Source of the DNA: Gemmatimonadota bacterium
Lineage (GTDB): Bacteria > Gemmatimonadota > Gemmatimonadetes > Longimicrobiales > Gaopeijiaceae
Assembly: GCA_022822325.1 (NCBI GenBank)
Contig: JAJEBW010000037.1
Span: 1-64,000, forward strand
Direction: 5' to 3'
Length of the DNA stretch: 64,000 bases
The notes beneath the pieces were generated by a model. The model searched no databases and was not told where the DNA came from. It saw only the letters and a list, made by a program, of their open reading frames with translations. Below are positions 23,776 through 33,900 of the stretch, piece after piece. Within the stretch, counting starts at the first letter, position 1, and every line of letters starts with the position of its first letter. Position numbers and translations under genes: made by a program.

Positions 23776-25770
23776 ATGTCGGAGCAGCCACAGAAGACCC
23801 CGAAGAAGGACACGCGCAACCGGCGTCTTCCGCGCACGGCCACGCTCTGGTTCCTCTTTGCCCTCCTTTCCCTTCTCGCCTTTCAGTTCATGCGCGGGAA
23901 CGACCGCGGCGGCGGCGAGGTCAGCTACACCGAACTCCACCGCCAGATCGAGAGCGACAACGTCCTGAAGGTGACCTTCCAGGGCGACACCCGCGTCGAA
24001 GGCGAGTTCCGCAACACCGTCACCATCGACGAGAGCGACGTCACGGAGTTCCACACCCAGCTCCCCTCCGCCGAGGTCACCGACGAGCTCTCCGATCTCA
24101 TGCGCGCGCACGGCGTCGAGATCACGGCCCGGCCGCGCGGTCCGGGAATCGGCACATACATGTTCTCGATCATCCCGGTCTTCCTCTTCATCGCCTTCTG
24201 GATCTGGATGCTGCGGGCCATGCAGAGCGGGGGCAACCGGGCCTTTCAGTTCGGGCGTTCGCGGGCGCGGCTGATCAGTCCCGACACGCCGCAGGTCACC
24301 TTTCAGGATGTGGCCGGGGCCGAGGAAGCCAAGCTGGAGCTCGAGGAGATCATCGAATTCCTGAAGGATCCGCCGCGGTTTTCGCGCCTGGGCGGGAGAC
24401 TGCCGAAGGGGGTGCTGCTGGTGGGCCCGCCCGGAACCGGCAAGACGCTCCTGGGGCGCGCGGTGGCGGGAGAGGCGGGTCGTCCCTTCTTCCAGATGTC
24501 GGGATCGGATTTCGTGGAGATGTTCGTCGGGGTGGGGGCGTCGCGGGTGCGCGATCTCTTCGAGCAGGGGAAGGCGCATGCGCCCTGCATCATCTTCGTG
24601 GACGAGATCGACGCAGTGGGACGGCACCGGGGCGCGGGGCTGGGCGGGGGGCACGACGAGCGCGAACAGACGCTGAATGCGCTGCTGGTCGAGATGGACG
24701 GCTTCGAGGCGAACGAGGGGGTGATCCTCCTGGCCGCGACCAACCGTCCCGACGTGCTGGATCCGGCGTTGCTGCGTCCCGGCCGCTTCGATCGCCAGGT
24801 GGTCGTCGATCTTCCCGATGTGAAGGGGCGCGAGGGGATCCTGCGGGTGCACGCCAAGAAGCTCCCCCTGGAAGAGGATGTGGAACTTTCGCTGATTGCG
24901 CGCGGAACGCCGGGCCTGAGCGGCGCCGACCTCTCCAATGTCTGCAACGAGGCCGCATTGTTCGCCGCGCGGCGGGGGGTGGAGCGGGTGGCGATGGAGG
25001 ACTTCGAGCAGGCGAAGGACAAGGTCATGCTGGGAACGGAACGCCGCAGCATGGTGCTCACCGACGCGGAGCGGCGCCTGACCGCATTCCACGAGGCGGG
25101 CCATGTCGTGATCGCGGTCAAGGTTCCCGGGCTGGATCCGGTCCACAAGGTGACGATCGTGCCGCGCGGCCGGGCGCTGGGTCTCACCGCCTCGCTGCCC
25201 GAGGAAGACCGCCATTCCCACACGCGGGACTGGCTGAACGGTCAGTTGGCGATGCTCTTCGGGGGAAGGGTGGCGGAGGAGCTGGAGTTCGGGCTGGAGA
25301 AGGTGACGACCGGCGCCGGCAACGACATCGAGCGCGCGACCGCGATGGCGCGGCGCATGGTGACCCGCTTCGGGATGTCCGACCGGATCGGCCTGATGGC
25401 GGTGGGCGACTCGGAGCAGGAGGTCTTCCTGGGACGCGAGCTGGTGCAGCGGCGAGAGGTGTCCGACTACACCGCGCGCAAGGTGGACGAAGAGGTGAAG
25501 CGGATCCTGGACGAGGCGCATGGCCGCGCGCGGCGGATCATCGATGCGAACCGGTCGCTCCTGGCCGATCTGGCGAGTGCGCTGCTGGAGCGCGAAACGC
25601 TCGACAGCGTCGAGATCCGGATGCTGGTGGAGGGCAGGGAGCTGCCGCCGCTCCGGAGCGACTTCGAGGAGAACGGCAAGGAAGAGGCGGAGCTGCCGGG
25701 TGCGGCCGAACCGGCCACGGCTCCGAAACCCGGACTCGGGAGCGCGGAACCCCTTCCTTCCCCCGGCTGA
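23776..25770 (+). CDS. ftsH: ATP-dependent zinc metalloprotease FtsH
   Basis: A 664-residue membrane-anchored AAA protease that degrades misfolded and regulatory proteins. A TM helix near 25-40 ([16 protein letters not shown]) and a second near 130-152 bracket the periplasmic domain. Walker A is GPPGTGKT (217-224), Walker B is IIFVDEID (about 272-279), and the second region of homology ends in [18 protein letters not shown]. The zinc site is HEAGH (439-443). The C-terminal tail (about 625-664) is Pro/Glu-rich. ATG 23776 starts a basic N-terminus before the first TM. A GC hairpin (25776-25791) lies between this gene and the convergent cdaA. Confidence 0.96.
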   Translation: MSEQPQKTPKKDTRNRRLPRTATLWFLFALLSLLAFQFMRGNDRGGGEVSYTELHRQIESDNVLKVTFQGDTRVEGEFRNTVTIDESDVTEFHTQLPSAEVTDELSDLMRAHGVEITARPRGPGIGTYMFSIIPVFLFIAFWIWMLRAMQSGGNRAFQFGRSRARLISPDTPQVTFQDVAGAEEAKLELEEIIEFLKDPPRFSRLGGRLPKGVLLVGPPGTGKTLLGRAVAGEAGRPFFQMSGSDFVEMFVGVGASRVRDLFEQGKAHAPCIIFVDEIDAVGRHRGAGLGGGHDEREQTLNALLVEMDGFEANEGVILLAATNRPDVLDPALLRPGRFDRQVVVDLPDVKGREGILRVHAKKLPLEEDVELSLIARGTPGLSGADLSNVCNEAALFAARRGVERVAMEDFEQAKDKVMLGTERRSMVLTDAERRLTAFHEAGHVVIAVKVPGLDPVHKVTIVPRGRALGLTASLPEEDRHSHTRDWLNGQLAMLFGGRVAEELEFGLEKVTTGAGNDIERATAMARRMVTRFGMSDRIGLMAVGDSEQEVFLGRELVQRREVSDYTARKVDEEVKRILDEAHGRARRIIDANRSLLADLASALLERETLDSVEIRMLVEGRELPPLRSDFEENGKEEAELPGAAEPATAPKPGLGSAEPLPSPG

Positions 25771-25775
25771 TCCTC

Positions 25776-25791
25776 TCCGGGCCATCCCGGA
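25776..25791. terminator. Short hairpin between convergent ftsH and cdaA
   Basis: A perfect six-base stem TCCGGG / CCCGGA with a four-base loop lies in the 64-bp gap between two convergent genes. There is no T-run on either side, so it is at best a weak bidirectional terminator. Confidence 0.3.
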
Positions 25792-25834
25792 ACGGCCGTT
25801 GCGGTCCCACGGCGCGCCCCGAAAGGAACCGCCG

Positions 25835-26635
25835 CTACGAAAGCCGCACGGGAGCGGTCAGGCCCGGCGACGAGGGCAGCATCCGTTCAAGCAGTTGGCG
25901 CAACCGGTCCTCCCCCACTCCGATCTCGATCGTGCCGGCGGAGCAGACCGAGATCCGCGCAGTCTCCTCGCTGACCACGATCACCACCGCGTCGGTTTCC
26001 TCGCTCAGCCCGATCGCGGCCCGGTGGCGCGTCCCCAGCGAGCGGTCCCGCACCGGATTCTGCGTCAGCGGAAGGATCGCCCCCGCGGCGGTGACCCGGT
26101 CCCCCACCACGATCACCGCGCCGTCGTGGAGCGGCGACTGCGGCGAAAAGATCGTTCCCAGGAGAACCGGAGAGAGCGTCGCCTCCAGGCTGCGTCCGGT
26201 GCTCGCGTACTCGCGCAGTCCGATCTCGCGCTGCACCGCCACGATCGCGCCGGTTCCCGCGGCCGCCAACTGGGTCGCCCCCTCCACCAGACGGTCGATC
26301 AGCCGCGTCTCCCGCGGGGAACCGATCAGCCGCATGAGCGGACTCTGGCCGAGCCGGGCCAGGGCGGCGCGCATCTCGGGCTGGAAGACCACCAGGGCGG
26401 CGATGGCCCCGTACTGGAGCAACGCCTCGATCAGGCGGCGAATCAGGGAGAAGCCGGCGACGACCGCCCCGAAGTAGAGGAGGGCGAGCAGGGCGATCCC
26501 GAGGAGCATCTGCATGGCGCGGGTCTGCCGGATGAGAAGCAGAATCCGGTAGATCAGGACCGTCACGATCGTGATCTCCACCAGGTCCGTCCACCCGGGG
26601 ATCAGGAACTGCAGCTGCCGCAGGAATCCGTTCAT
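25835..26635 (-). CDS. cdaA: Diadenylate cyclase CdaA
   Basis: A 266-residue membrane enzyme that makes cyclic di-AMP from two ATP. Three hydrophobic helices (about 8-30, 40-63 and 66-84) are followed by a DisA_N/DAC domain. The two active-site motifs are DGA (171-173, in SPLHDGAVIVVGDRV) and RHR (203-205, in GTRHRAAIGLSEETDA). Cyclic di-AMP commonly controls potassium and osmotic balance. I took ATG 26635; an in-frame GTG at 26653 would add six residues. The gene converges on ftsH and is divergent from exbB. No cdaR-like partner or receptor is visible nearby. Confidence 0.93.
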   Translation of the reverse strand: MNGFLRQLQFLIPGWTDLVEITIVTVLIYRILLLIRQTRAMQMLLGIALLALLYFGAVVAGFSLIRRLIEALLQYGAIAALVVFQPEMRAALARLGQSPLMRLIGSPRETRLIDRLVEGATQLAAAGTGAIVAVQREIGLREYASTGRSLEATLSPVLLGTIFSPQSPLHDGAVIVVGDRVTAAGAILPLTQNPVRDRSLGTRHRAAIGLSEETDAVVIVVSEETARISVCSAGTIEIGVGEDRLRQLLERMLPSSPGLTAPVRLS

Positions 26636-26770
26636 GACCCTCAAGATGGGCACACCGCCCCGTCACCGGAAGGCGGCCCCCGGCGGACCCGTCGTTGACG
26701 CGCGCGCCCAACCCGCCTACATTGCCCCCGATTCCGCACCCGACCGATCACGGCTCAACCGGAGCAGACC

Positions 26771-27436
26771 GTGGGCAGCAACAACTTCGATCTCCTCACC
26801 CTCTTCGCCGACGGCGGCCTGATGATGTACCCGCTCGTCATCTGTTCTCTCATCGGCCTCGGCGTCATCATCGCGAAGGCCTGGACTCTCTGGGTCGCTC
26901 ACCGGAGCGCGTCGAAGGTGATCGGAGCGGTCGAGGACGCGGCGATGGACGGGCGCGTGGACGAGGCTGCGGCGATCGCGGCCTCCACGCCCGGTCCCGC
27001 GGCGGCGATCCTCCTGGCGGGGCTGCGCCGGATCCGGAATCTCCGGGTGAACAGGGGCGAGATCGAACAGGTCATCTCCACCACGGGGGCGATCGAGCTC
27101 AGCTTCCTGGAGCGCGGTCTCGTCATCCTCGCGACGATCGCCAATGTGGCCCCGTTGATGGGATTCCTCGGAACGGTGGCGGGCATGATCCTCGCCTTCG
27201 AATCGATCGCCGCGGCGGGCGATGTGGATCCGGCGACGGTGGCGGGCGGGATCAAGGTGGCGCTCCTCACCACGGCGGCGGGGCTCACGATCGCGATCCC
27301 GGTCAACATCGGCTACAACTACTTCGTGTCGCGGATCGACAAGCTGATCGTCGACATGGAGGAAAGCACCCAGAAGATCCTCAACATCGCCTGGGATCTG
27401 GAGCGCTCCGGCCGGTTGACGGTCGTCGCCACCTGA
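26771..27436 (+). CDS. exbB: ExbB/TolQ-family proton channel
   Basis: A 221-residue MotA/TolQ/ExbB inner-membrane protein, the proton-conducting part of the TonB energising complex. Three TM helices are seen: near 17-40 (MMYPLVICSLIGLGVIIAKAW), near 118-142 (ILATIANVAPLMGFLGTVAGMI) and near 160-185. The GFLGTVAGM turn and the long cytoplasmic loop between TM1 and TM2 are characteristic. The start is GTG 26771. It leads an operon with two exbD genes and tonB, separated from the first exbD by 171 bp. Confidence 0.92.
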   Translation: MGSNNFDLLTLFADGGLMMYPLVICSLIGLGVIIAKAWTLWVAHRSASKVIGAVEDAAMDGRVDEAAAIAASTPGPAAAILLAGLRRIRNLRVNRGEIEQVISTTGAIELSFLERGLVILATIANVAPLMGFLGTVAGMILAFESIAAAGDVDPATVAGGIKVALLTTAAGLTIAIPVNIGYNYFVSRIDKLIVDMEESTQKILNIAWDLERSGRLTVVAT

Positions 27437-27607
27437 TTCGGCGGCGATCGGTTCAACGGTGACCAGGTCGGCAGCGATCAGGAACCTTTCCCCCGGGGCG
27501 CGGCCGGGCCGCCCCGCCGACAGGGCACAGGGGAACTTTTCGGACCCGGCGCGGTAACAGCACCGATCACACCGGCGGCAGCCAACGGAAACGGGAGAAG
27601 CAGAAAA

Positions 27608-28030
27608 ATGGCGGTTCTCGGCGGCAAGAAATCCAAGGTCTCCGACGAGATTCCCTCCTCGTCGATGGCCGACATCGCATTCCTCCTCCTCATCTTCTTC
27701 CTGGTCACCACGACCTTCCCGAAGGACAAGGGGCTCAGCATGGTCCTGCCGGAGCAGGGCGAGGAGGTGGAGGTCAGCCAGACGAACATCCTCCACATCA
27801 TCATCAATCCCACCGGGGCGGTCACGATCCGGCGCGGCGAGAGCCAGCAGGAGCAGACGGTGCGCCCCGACGACGTGGAGTCGATCTGGCGGCAGGATGT
27901 GGCCGAGAACGAGAATCTGATCGCGGCGGTCAAGACGCACCCCGATGCGCCCTACCGCTTCATGGTCGATGTCCTGGACGCCCTGCAGTCGGCGGGCTCC
28001 GAACGCATTTCCCTTCAAATCCTGGAGTAG
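27608..28030 (+). CDS. exbD: ExbD/TolR-family protein, first copy
   Basis: A 140-residue single-pass membrane protein. The TM helix at about 20-38 (SSSMADIAFLLLIFFLVTTTF) contains the conserved Asp that carries protons with ExbB. The periplasmic domain (about 45-140) has the ExbD fold, ending in LQSAGSERISLQI. The cytoplasmic N-terminus is basic (GGKKSK). It shares its first ~35 residues with the next gene, so the two ExbD proteins are paralogues. Paired ExbD genes are common in diderm phyla outside Proteobacteria. Confidence 0.92.
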   Translation: MAVLGGKKSKVSDEIPSSSMADIAFLLLIFFLVTTTFPKDKGLSMVLPEQGEEVEVSQTNILHIIINPTGAVTIRRGESQQEQTVRPDDVESIWRQDVAENENLIAAVKTHPDAPYRFMVDVLDALQSAGSERISLQILE

Positions 28031-28036
28031 CTCACC

Positions 28037-28483
28037 ATGGGTCTCAGAGGCGGCAAACTCGAACGCAAGTCCAAGGCCTCGCAGGAGATTCCCTCCTCGT
28101 CGATGGCCGACATCGCCTTTCTCCTCCTGATCTTCTTCATGGTCTCCACGGTCTTCCAGAAGGACCGCGACCGCGAAATCGAGTGGGCGCAGGCGGAGGC
28201 GACCGAGAAGATCGACCAGAAGCAGAAGAACATCCAGAACATCTGGATCGAGACGAACGGCGACGTCTTCATCAACGACCAGCCGTTGCCCATGGAGGAG
28301 GTCAGCGACCTTATCAGGCCCATGTACGCGAGCAATCGCGAACTGGTGGTCTCGATCCGTTCCGATCGGGACGCGCCTTACCGATACATCGACGCCGTGC
28401 AGCAGGAGCTGGTCTCGGCGGGTCTTCTCAGGGTCGTATTCGCGACCGAACTGGAACAGGACATGACAAGGGAGAGACGATGA
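28037..28483 (+). CDS. exbD: ExbD/TolR-family protein, second copy
   Basis: A 148-residue paralogue of the preceding protein. It has the same EIPSSSMADIAFLLLIFF TM motif with its proton-carrying Asp, but a more basic N-terminus and a more charged periplasmic domain (KIDQKQKNIQNIWIETNGDVFIND). It begins six bases after the first exbD, and its stop overlaps the tonB ATG (ATGA), so all three are co-translated. Two different ExbD subunits may form a heteromeric complex or serve different TonB proteins. Confidence 0.92.
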   Translation: MGLRGGKLERKSKASQEIPSSSMADIAFLLLIFFMVSTVFQKDRDREIEWAQAEATEKIDQKQKNIQNIWIETNGDVFINDQPLPMEEVSDLIRPMYASNRELVVSIRSDRDAPYRYIDAVQQELVSAGLLRVVFATELEQDMTRERR

Positions 28484-29157
28484 ACGAGCCGACGACAACC
28501 GTGGACCCCCGGGCCGAGAGCGCGAACGATCGCTTCAAGAGCGACTTCTCCTCGTGGTTCTGGGGATCGATGATCGCCGCCACCGCGCTGCACTTCGCCC
28601 TCTTCGCCCTCCTTCCGGAGATGGAGGCGGAAGACGTGAGCTTCGCGATGGAAGACATCCCCATCATCGACATCCCGCCGGAGGTCGAGATCCCGCCGCC
28701 GCCCGAGGCGATTCAGCGTCCGGCCACCCCGGTGGTGACGACCGCGACGATCGACGAGGACATCACCATCGCGACGGTGACCTTCGAGGACAACCCGGTG
28801 GAGAATCTGCCCCCGCCGCCGGACGAGGTGGAGACCGACATCTCCGCCGCGCCGGTATTCGTGGTGACGACGGTGAAGCCCGGCCTGATCAACGGCGACG
28901 AGCTGCAGCGGGCACTGGAACGCGAGTATCCTCCCCTGCTGCGCGATGCCGGGATCGGCGGCACGACCATCGTGTGGTTCTTCATCGACGAAGACGGGGT
29001 GGTGCAGAACCAGCAGGTGCATACGAGCTCCAACCACCAAGCGCTGGACGAGGCGGCGTTGCGGATCGCGCCGGTGGCGCGCTTCACCCCGGCGTACAAC
29101 CGCGACAAGAGGGTTGCGGTGTGGATTGAGCTGCCCATTACCTTCACGACGAGGTAG
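28480..29157 (+). CDS. tonB: Energy transducer TonB
   Basis: A 225-residue TonB-family protein that passes proton-motive energy to outer-membrane TonB-dependent receptors. An N-terminal TM helix (about 27-46, WGSMIAATALHFALFALLP) is followed by a Pro/Glu-rich periplasm-spanning linker (about 60-125) and the C-terminal TonB domain (about 145-225, LQRALEREYPPLLRDAGIGGTTIVWFFIDEDG and LDEAALRIAPVARFTPAYN). It is the last gene of the exbB-exbD-exbD-tonB operon and is followed by a perfect GC-rich hairpin. Confidence 0.94.
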   Translation: MNEPTTTVDPRAESANDRFKSDFSSWFWGSMIAATALHFALFALLPEMEAEDVSFAMEDIPIIDIPPEVEIPPPPEAIQRPATPVVTTATIDEDITIATVTFEDNPVENLPPPPDEVETDISAAPVFVVTTVKPGLINGDELQRALEREYPPLLRDAGIGGTTIVWFFIDEDGVVQNQQVHTSSNHQALDEAALRIAPVARFTPAYNRDKRVAVWIELPITFTTR

Positions 29158-29188
29158 GCAGGCGCGGCTTCCCCCCCACCCCCCCAGC

Positions 29189-29228
29189 GGGAACGCCCCG
29201 CCGGCACCTTGGCCGGCGGGGCGTTCCC
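29189..29228 (+). terminator. Strong hairpin terminator after tonB
   Basis: A perfect 17-bp inverted repeat: GGGAACGCCCCGCCGGC (29189-29205) pairs with GCCGGCGGGGCGTTCCC (29212-29228) around a six-base loop (ACCTTG). The stem is followed by TTGTCCCC rather than a long T-run. It lies 31 bp after the tonB stop and separates that operon from yggS. Confidence 0.8.
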
Positions 29229-29273
29229 TTGTCCCCCACCCCCCTGCCGTTCGCGGAGTTGTCCCACGAGACG

Positions 29274-29999
29274 ATGGCCACCCAGGAGGCATACGAGCGC
29301 ACGTTGCGGGAACGGTTGCCGCGCGTCCGCGAACGGGTGGCGGCCGCCGTCCGGCGCAGCGGGCGCGAGGTCGGCGCGGCGCGGATCGTGGCGGTCACCA
29401 AGGGACACCCCGAGGGCGCCATCGAGGCCGCGCTGGCGGCCGGTCTGCGCGATCTCGGCGAAAACCGGGTGGAGGAACTGCGCCGGAAGGCGCCGCTCTT
29501 CGCGAACCGCGCCGGGTTGCGGTGGCACGCGATCGGGCACATTCAGCGACGCAAGGCGGGCGCCGCCGCCCGCCTTGCGTCGCTGATTCACAGCGTGGAT
29601 TCGCTCCGCCTCGCCGAAAGGCTCTCGCGTTTCGGCGAGGCGGAGCGGCGGCGCATCCCGGTGCTGGTGCAGGTCAACGCCTCCGGCGAAGCCACCAAGG
29701 GCGGCTTCGCGGTGGCGCGCGACCTGCACGCGGCGCTGGACGAAATCGCCCGGGTGACCGCGCTGGATGGCATGCGCGTCCTGGGCCTCATGACGATGGC
29801 GCCCTTCGTCGCCGACGAAACCACCTTGCGGCGAACCTTCCGTCTCACCCGCGAAGCGCTCGGCGCGGCGGCCGCGGCGGGGGGCTTCGCGGGCCGGGAA
29901 CTCTCGATGGGCATGTCCAACGACTACGAAATCGCGATCGAAGAGGGGAGCACGATGGTGCGGCTGGGCACGACGCTCCTGGGGAGAAGGCCCGGATGA
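29274..29999 (+). CDS. yggS: YggS/PLPBP-family PLP-binding protein
   Basis: A 241-residue single-domain fold-type III PLP protein (YggS/PROSC) involved in PLP homeostasis. Lys43 in VAVTKGHPEG holds the cofactor. LRWHAIGHIQRRK, LVQVNASGEATKGGF, MTMAPFV and ELSMGMSNDYEIAIEEGSTMVRLGT are the family signatures. The ATG at 29274 is preferred; the frame also opens at a TTG right after the hairpin at 29229. Its stop overlaps the purine nucleoside phosphorylase ATG, with a good ribosome-binding site (GGGGAGAAGG) inside its own 3' end. Confidence 0.93.
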   Translation: MATQEAYERTLRERLPRVRERVAAAVRRSGREVGAARIVAVTKGHPEGAIEAALAAGLRDLGENRVEELRRKAPLFANRAGLRWHAIGHIQRRKAGAAARLASLIHSVDSLRLAERLSRFGEAERRRIPVLVQVNASGEATKGGFAVARDLHAALDEIARVTALDGMRVLGLMTMAPFVADETTLRRTFRLTREALGAAAAAGGFAGRELSMGMSNDYEIAIEEGSTMVRLGTTLLGRRPG

Positions 30000-30949
30000 G
30001 CGCGGACGAGGGCGCGCGGATGGCCGCCGGATCCGGGGGTGGCGCGCCCGGGGCGCAGACGAGGCGCGGTCGGCCGCACCGGAAAGGGACCGCATCGGCG
30101 GCGGCCCGGGACGAGATGGACCGGCTGACCGAGGCGGCGGCGGCGGTGCGGGAGGTGTGGCACGGAACGCCCCCGGTCGGAATCGTGCTGGGGACGGGGC
30201 TTGGGGAGCTGGCCGACGCGATCGAGGTCGAGGCCGCAATCGACTACGCCGAGCTTCCCCACTTTCCCCTCTCGACCGTCGCGACGCACCGGGGCCGTCT
30301 GATCATGGGCGTCCTGGAGGGGATCCGGGTCGTGGCGATGCAGGGCCGTTTCCACGGCTACGAGGGCTACACGCAGCGGCAGATCGTCTTTCCCATTCGC
30401 GTCATGCGGCTGCTCGGCGCCGGCGTCCTGGTCCTTTCGGGCGCCTGCGGTGGGATGAACCCGCTCTGGGCTCCGGGCGATCTGGTCCTCCTGGACGACC
30501 ACATCAACTTCATGGGCGACAGTCCGCTGATCGGTCCCAATCCCGATGAGCTCGGTCCGCGCTTTCCCGACATGTCCGCCCCATACGACCGCGCGCTCGG
30601 CGAGAGGGCCGCGCAGGTGGCGCTGGAAGAGGGGATCGTCCTGCGAAGGGGGGTCTATGTGGGGGTTCCGGGGCCGCAGCTCGAGACCCGCGCCGAATAC
30701 CGGATGTTGCGCCGGATGGGGGCCGATGTGGTGGGCATGTCCACCGTGCCCGAGGTGATCGCCGCGCGGCACATGGGAATGAGGGTGCTGGCTGTGGCCG
30801 TGGTGACCGACCAGTGCCTCCCCGACGCGCTCGAGGAGGTGGATGTGGAGCGGATCATCGCCACCGCGATGGCGGCGGGTCCCAGGGTGATCCGGGTGGT
30901 GACGGGCGTGCTTCGCTCCCTCGCCGAAGATTCCGCCCCGGCTGGCTGA
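29996..30949 (+). CDS. punA: Purine nucleoside phosphorylase (trimeric type)
   Basis: A salvage enzyme that splits purine nucleosides with phosphate. The PNP/MTAP signatures are GIVLGTGLGELAD, HRGRLIMG, MQGRFHGYEGY (phosphate and ribose binding), VLSGACGGMNP and GPQLETRAEYRMLRRMGADVVGMSTVPE. From ATG 29996 it has 317 residues with a 40-residue low-complexity N-terminal extension; from ATG 30116 it has the standard ~277. I chose 29996 because of the ATGA overlap with yggS and the strong ribosome-binding site, but the shorter form is possible. The stop overlaps the ileS start. Confidence 0.9.
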   Translation: MSADEGARMAAGSGGGAPGAQTRRGRPHRKGTASAAARDEMDRLTEAAAAVREVWHGTPPVGIVLGTGLGELADAIEVEAAIDYAELPHFPLSTVATHRGRLIMGVLEGIRVVAMQGRFHGYEGYTQRQIVFPIRVMRLLGAGVLVLSGACGGMNPLWAPGDLVLLDDHINFMGDSPLIGPNPDELGPRFPDMSAPYDRALGERAAQVALEEGIVLRRGVYVGVPGPQLETRAEYRMLRRMGADVVGMSTVPEVIAARHMGMRVLAVAVVTDQCLPDALEEVDVERIIATAMAAGPRVIRVVTGVLRSLAEDSAPAG

Positions 30950-33900
30950 TGCGATATCCCGCCCTCCCCTCCTCCCGGGTCGCGCTGGAGGAGGAGATCC
31001 TGGAACGCTGGCGCGAAGAGGACACCTTCGGCCGCACCCTCGAGGCCACCGCCGACGGCGAGCCCTTCGTCTTCTTCGAGGGACCGCCCACCGCCAATGG
31101 CCGCCCCGGGCTGCACCACATCATCAGCCGCGCGATCAAGGATCTCGTCTGCCGCTACCAGACGATGCGCGGCCGCCAGGTCACCCGCATCGCCGGTTGG
31201 GACACCCACGGCCTTCCGGTCGAGCTGGAGGCGCAGAAGCGGCTCGGCATCGAGGGCAAGCACGAGATCGAGGAACGGGGAATCGCCTGGTTCAACGAGC
31301 GCTGCCGCGAGTCCGTCTTCGCCTACAAGGACGAATGGGAGCGCTTTTCGGAGCGGATCGGCTACTGGCTGGACTACTCGCGTCCCTACGTGACCTTCCA
31401 CGCCGGGTACATCGAGTCGATCTGGTGGCTGCTCCGGCAAATGGCGGACCGCGGGTTGCTCTACCGGGGCCACAAGGTCGTCCCCTGGTGCCCGCGCGAC
31501 CAGACGGTGCTCTCGTCGCACGAACTCTCGCTCGGATACCGCGATGTGGAGGATCCCTCGCTCTGGATCACCCTGGAGCTCCTCGACGGATCGGGCCGGC
31601 ACGCGCTCGTGTGGACGACGACGCCCTGGACGCTGGTCTCGAATGCGGCGCTGGCGGTTCACCCGGAGATCGACTATGTGGAGGTGGAGGACCGGGGCAG
31701 ACGGCTGGTACTGGCGCGAAGCCGCGCCCAGGCGCTCTTCGGTGCGGACCGGATTGGCGACGCGGTTCCGGCGGCGGAGCTGATCGGGGTTCGCTACCGG
31801 CGCCCCTTCGAACTGATCGCGGAGGACGCGGTGCGCGGGCGGGCCTGGGAGATCGTCGCGGGCGACTTCGTTTCGGACGAGGAGGGATCGGGGATCGTCC
31901 ACATGGCTCCGGCCTACGGCGCCGACGACCATCAGGCGGGGAAGGACTTCGGGCTCGCGGTGATGGAGCCGGTCCGGACGGACGGCACCTTTGCGCCCGA
32001 TCTGCCGCTCGTGGGAGGACTCTTCTTCAAGGACGCCGACGAGCCCCTGGTTCGCGACCTGGAGGAGCGCGGACTGGTTCATGCGCACACCCGCGAGACC
32101 CACTCCTACCCGCACTGCTGGCGCTGCGATTCGCCGCTCATCTACATGGCGCGCCACAGTTGGTTCGCCCGCACCTCCGCGCTGCGCGACGAGCTCCTGG
32201 CCAACAACGACCGCATCAACTGGCACCCGGCGCAGGTCGGCGAGGGGCGCTTCGGAGAATGGCTGAAGGGAAATGTGGACTGGGCGCTCTCCCGCGACCG
32301 GTACTGGGGAACGCCGCTGCCCGTCTGGGTTTCGGAGGACGATCCCGAGAACGTGGTCTGGATCGGGAGCTTCGCCGAACTGGCCGAGAAGGCGGGGGGA
32401 CTGCCGGAGGACTTCGACCCGCACCGTCCCTTCATCGACGAGGTGAGTTGGCGCTGCCCCGAGACGGGCTCGGTCATGCGGCGGACGCCGGAGGTGATCG
32501 ACGTGTGGTTCGACTCGGGCGCGATGCCGTGGGCGCAGTGGCACTATCCCTTCGAGAACCGGAGCGAGTACGCGCGCCACTTTCCGGCCGACTTCATCTG
32601 CGAGGCGGTGGACCAGACGCGCGGCTGGTTCTACTCGCTGCACGCCATCTCGACGATGCTCGGGCTGGGGCCCGCCTTCCGCAATGTGATCGTGAACGAC
32701 CTGATCCTGGACGCGGCCGGGCGGAAGATGTCCAAGTCGCGGGGGAATGTGGTCGATCCGTGGGATGCGGTGGCCGATCATGGGGCGGATGGGGTGCGGT
32801 GGTACATGGTCACCGTGAGCAACCCCTGGCTGCCGACGCGCTTCGATCCGGCCGGGGTGAAGGAGGCGTCGTCGCGCTTCTTCGACACGCTGCTGAACAG
32901 CTATCGCTTCTTCGCGCTCTATGCGAATCTGGAGGATTGGATGCCGGGTGGAGGCGAGAGCGGCACGGACGATGAGCGTCCGGCGCGCTCGCGGCAGGAA
33001 AGTGGGCCGGATTGGACGCCGGGCACGGAGGGTGTGCGCGCGGACGATGAGCGTCCGGCGCGCTCGCGGCAGGAATCGCCTGCCCACGATGAGCGTTCTC
33101 CCCTGGATCGCTGGCTGCTCTCGCGGTTGCACCAACTGATCGGCACGGTCCGGGCCGAGCTGGACGCCTACAACCCCACCCGGGCCTACCGCGCCGTGGC
33201 CGCATTCGTGGACGCCGAGCTCTCCAACTGGTATGTGCGTCGCTCCCGTTCGCGCTTCTGGGGGAATGCCCACAGAGACGATGCGGCGGCGGCCTTCGCG
33301 ACCCTCCACGAGGCGTTGCGCGTCACCGCGCTCCTCATCGCGCCGATCACCCCCTTTGTGGCCGACTGGCTCCACCGCGCGCTGACCGGCCATTCCAGCC
33401 ATGCGGAGCCCTTTCCCGAGCCCGATTCGACGCTGCTCGACGAGCGGCTCGAGACCGATATGGGAAGGCTGCGCACCCTCAGCACTCTGGCCCGCGCCGC
33501 GCGCGAATCGGCGGGAATCCGGGTGCGGCAGCCTCTGGGGCGCATCCTGGCGGTCGTTCCGGGGGAGCCTCCCCCGGAGGAGATCGTGGCCATTCTGCGC
33601 GACGAGGTGAATGTCAAGCGGGTGGACTTCGCCGCCGACGCCGAGGAGCTGGCGACCCTCGTCGCCCGGCCCGTTTTTCGCGCTCTCGGCCGCCGCTTCG
33701 GCAAGCTCACGCAGGAGGCCGCGGCCCGGATCCGGGATCTGGAGGGGGACGATCTGCGAGCGGTGCGCGGGGGCGATCCGGTGCGCATCGCGGTCGGCGG
33801 CGCCTGGCACGAGGTCGGTCCGGAGGAGGTGGAGGTGATGGAGGAAGCGGCGGGGGACTGGATCGTGCGCGGCGAGGGGCGTTGCACCGTCGGCCTGGAT

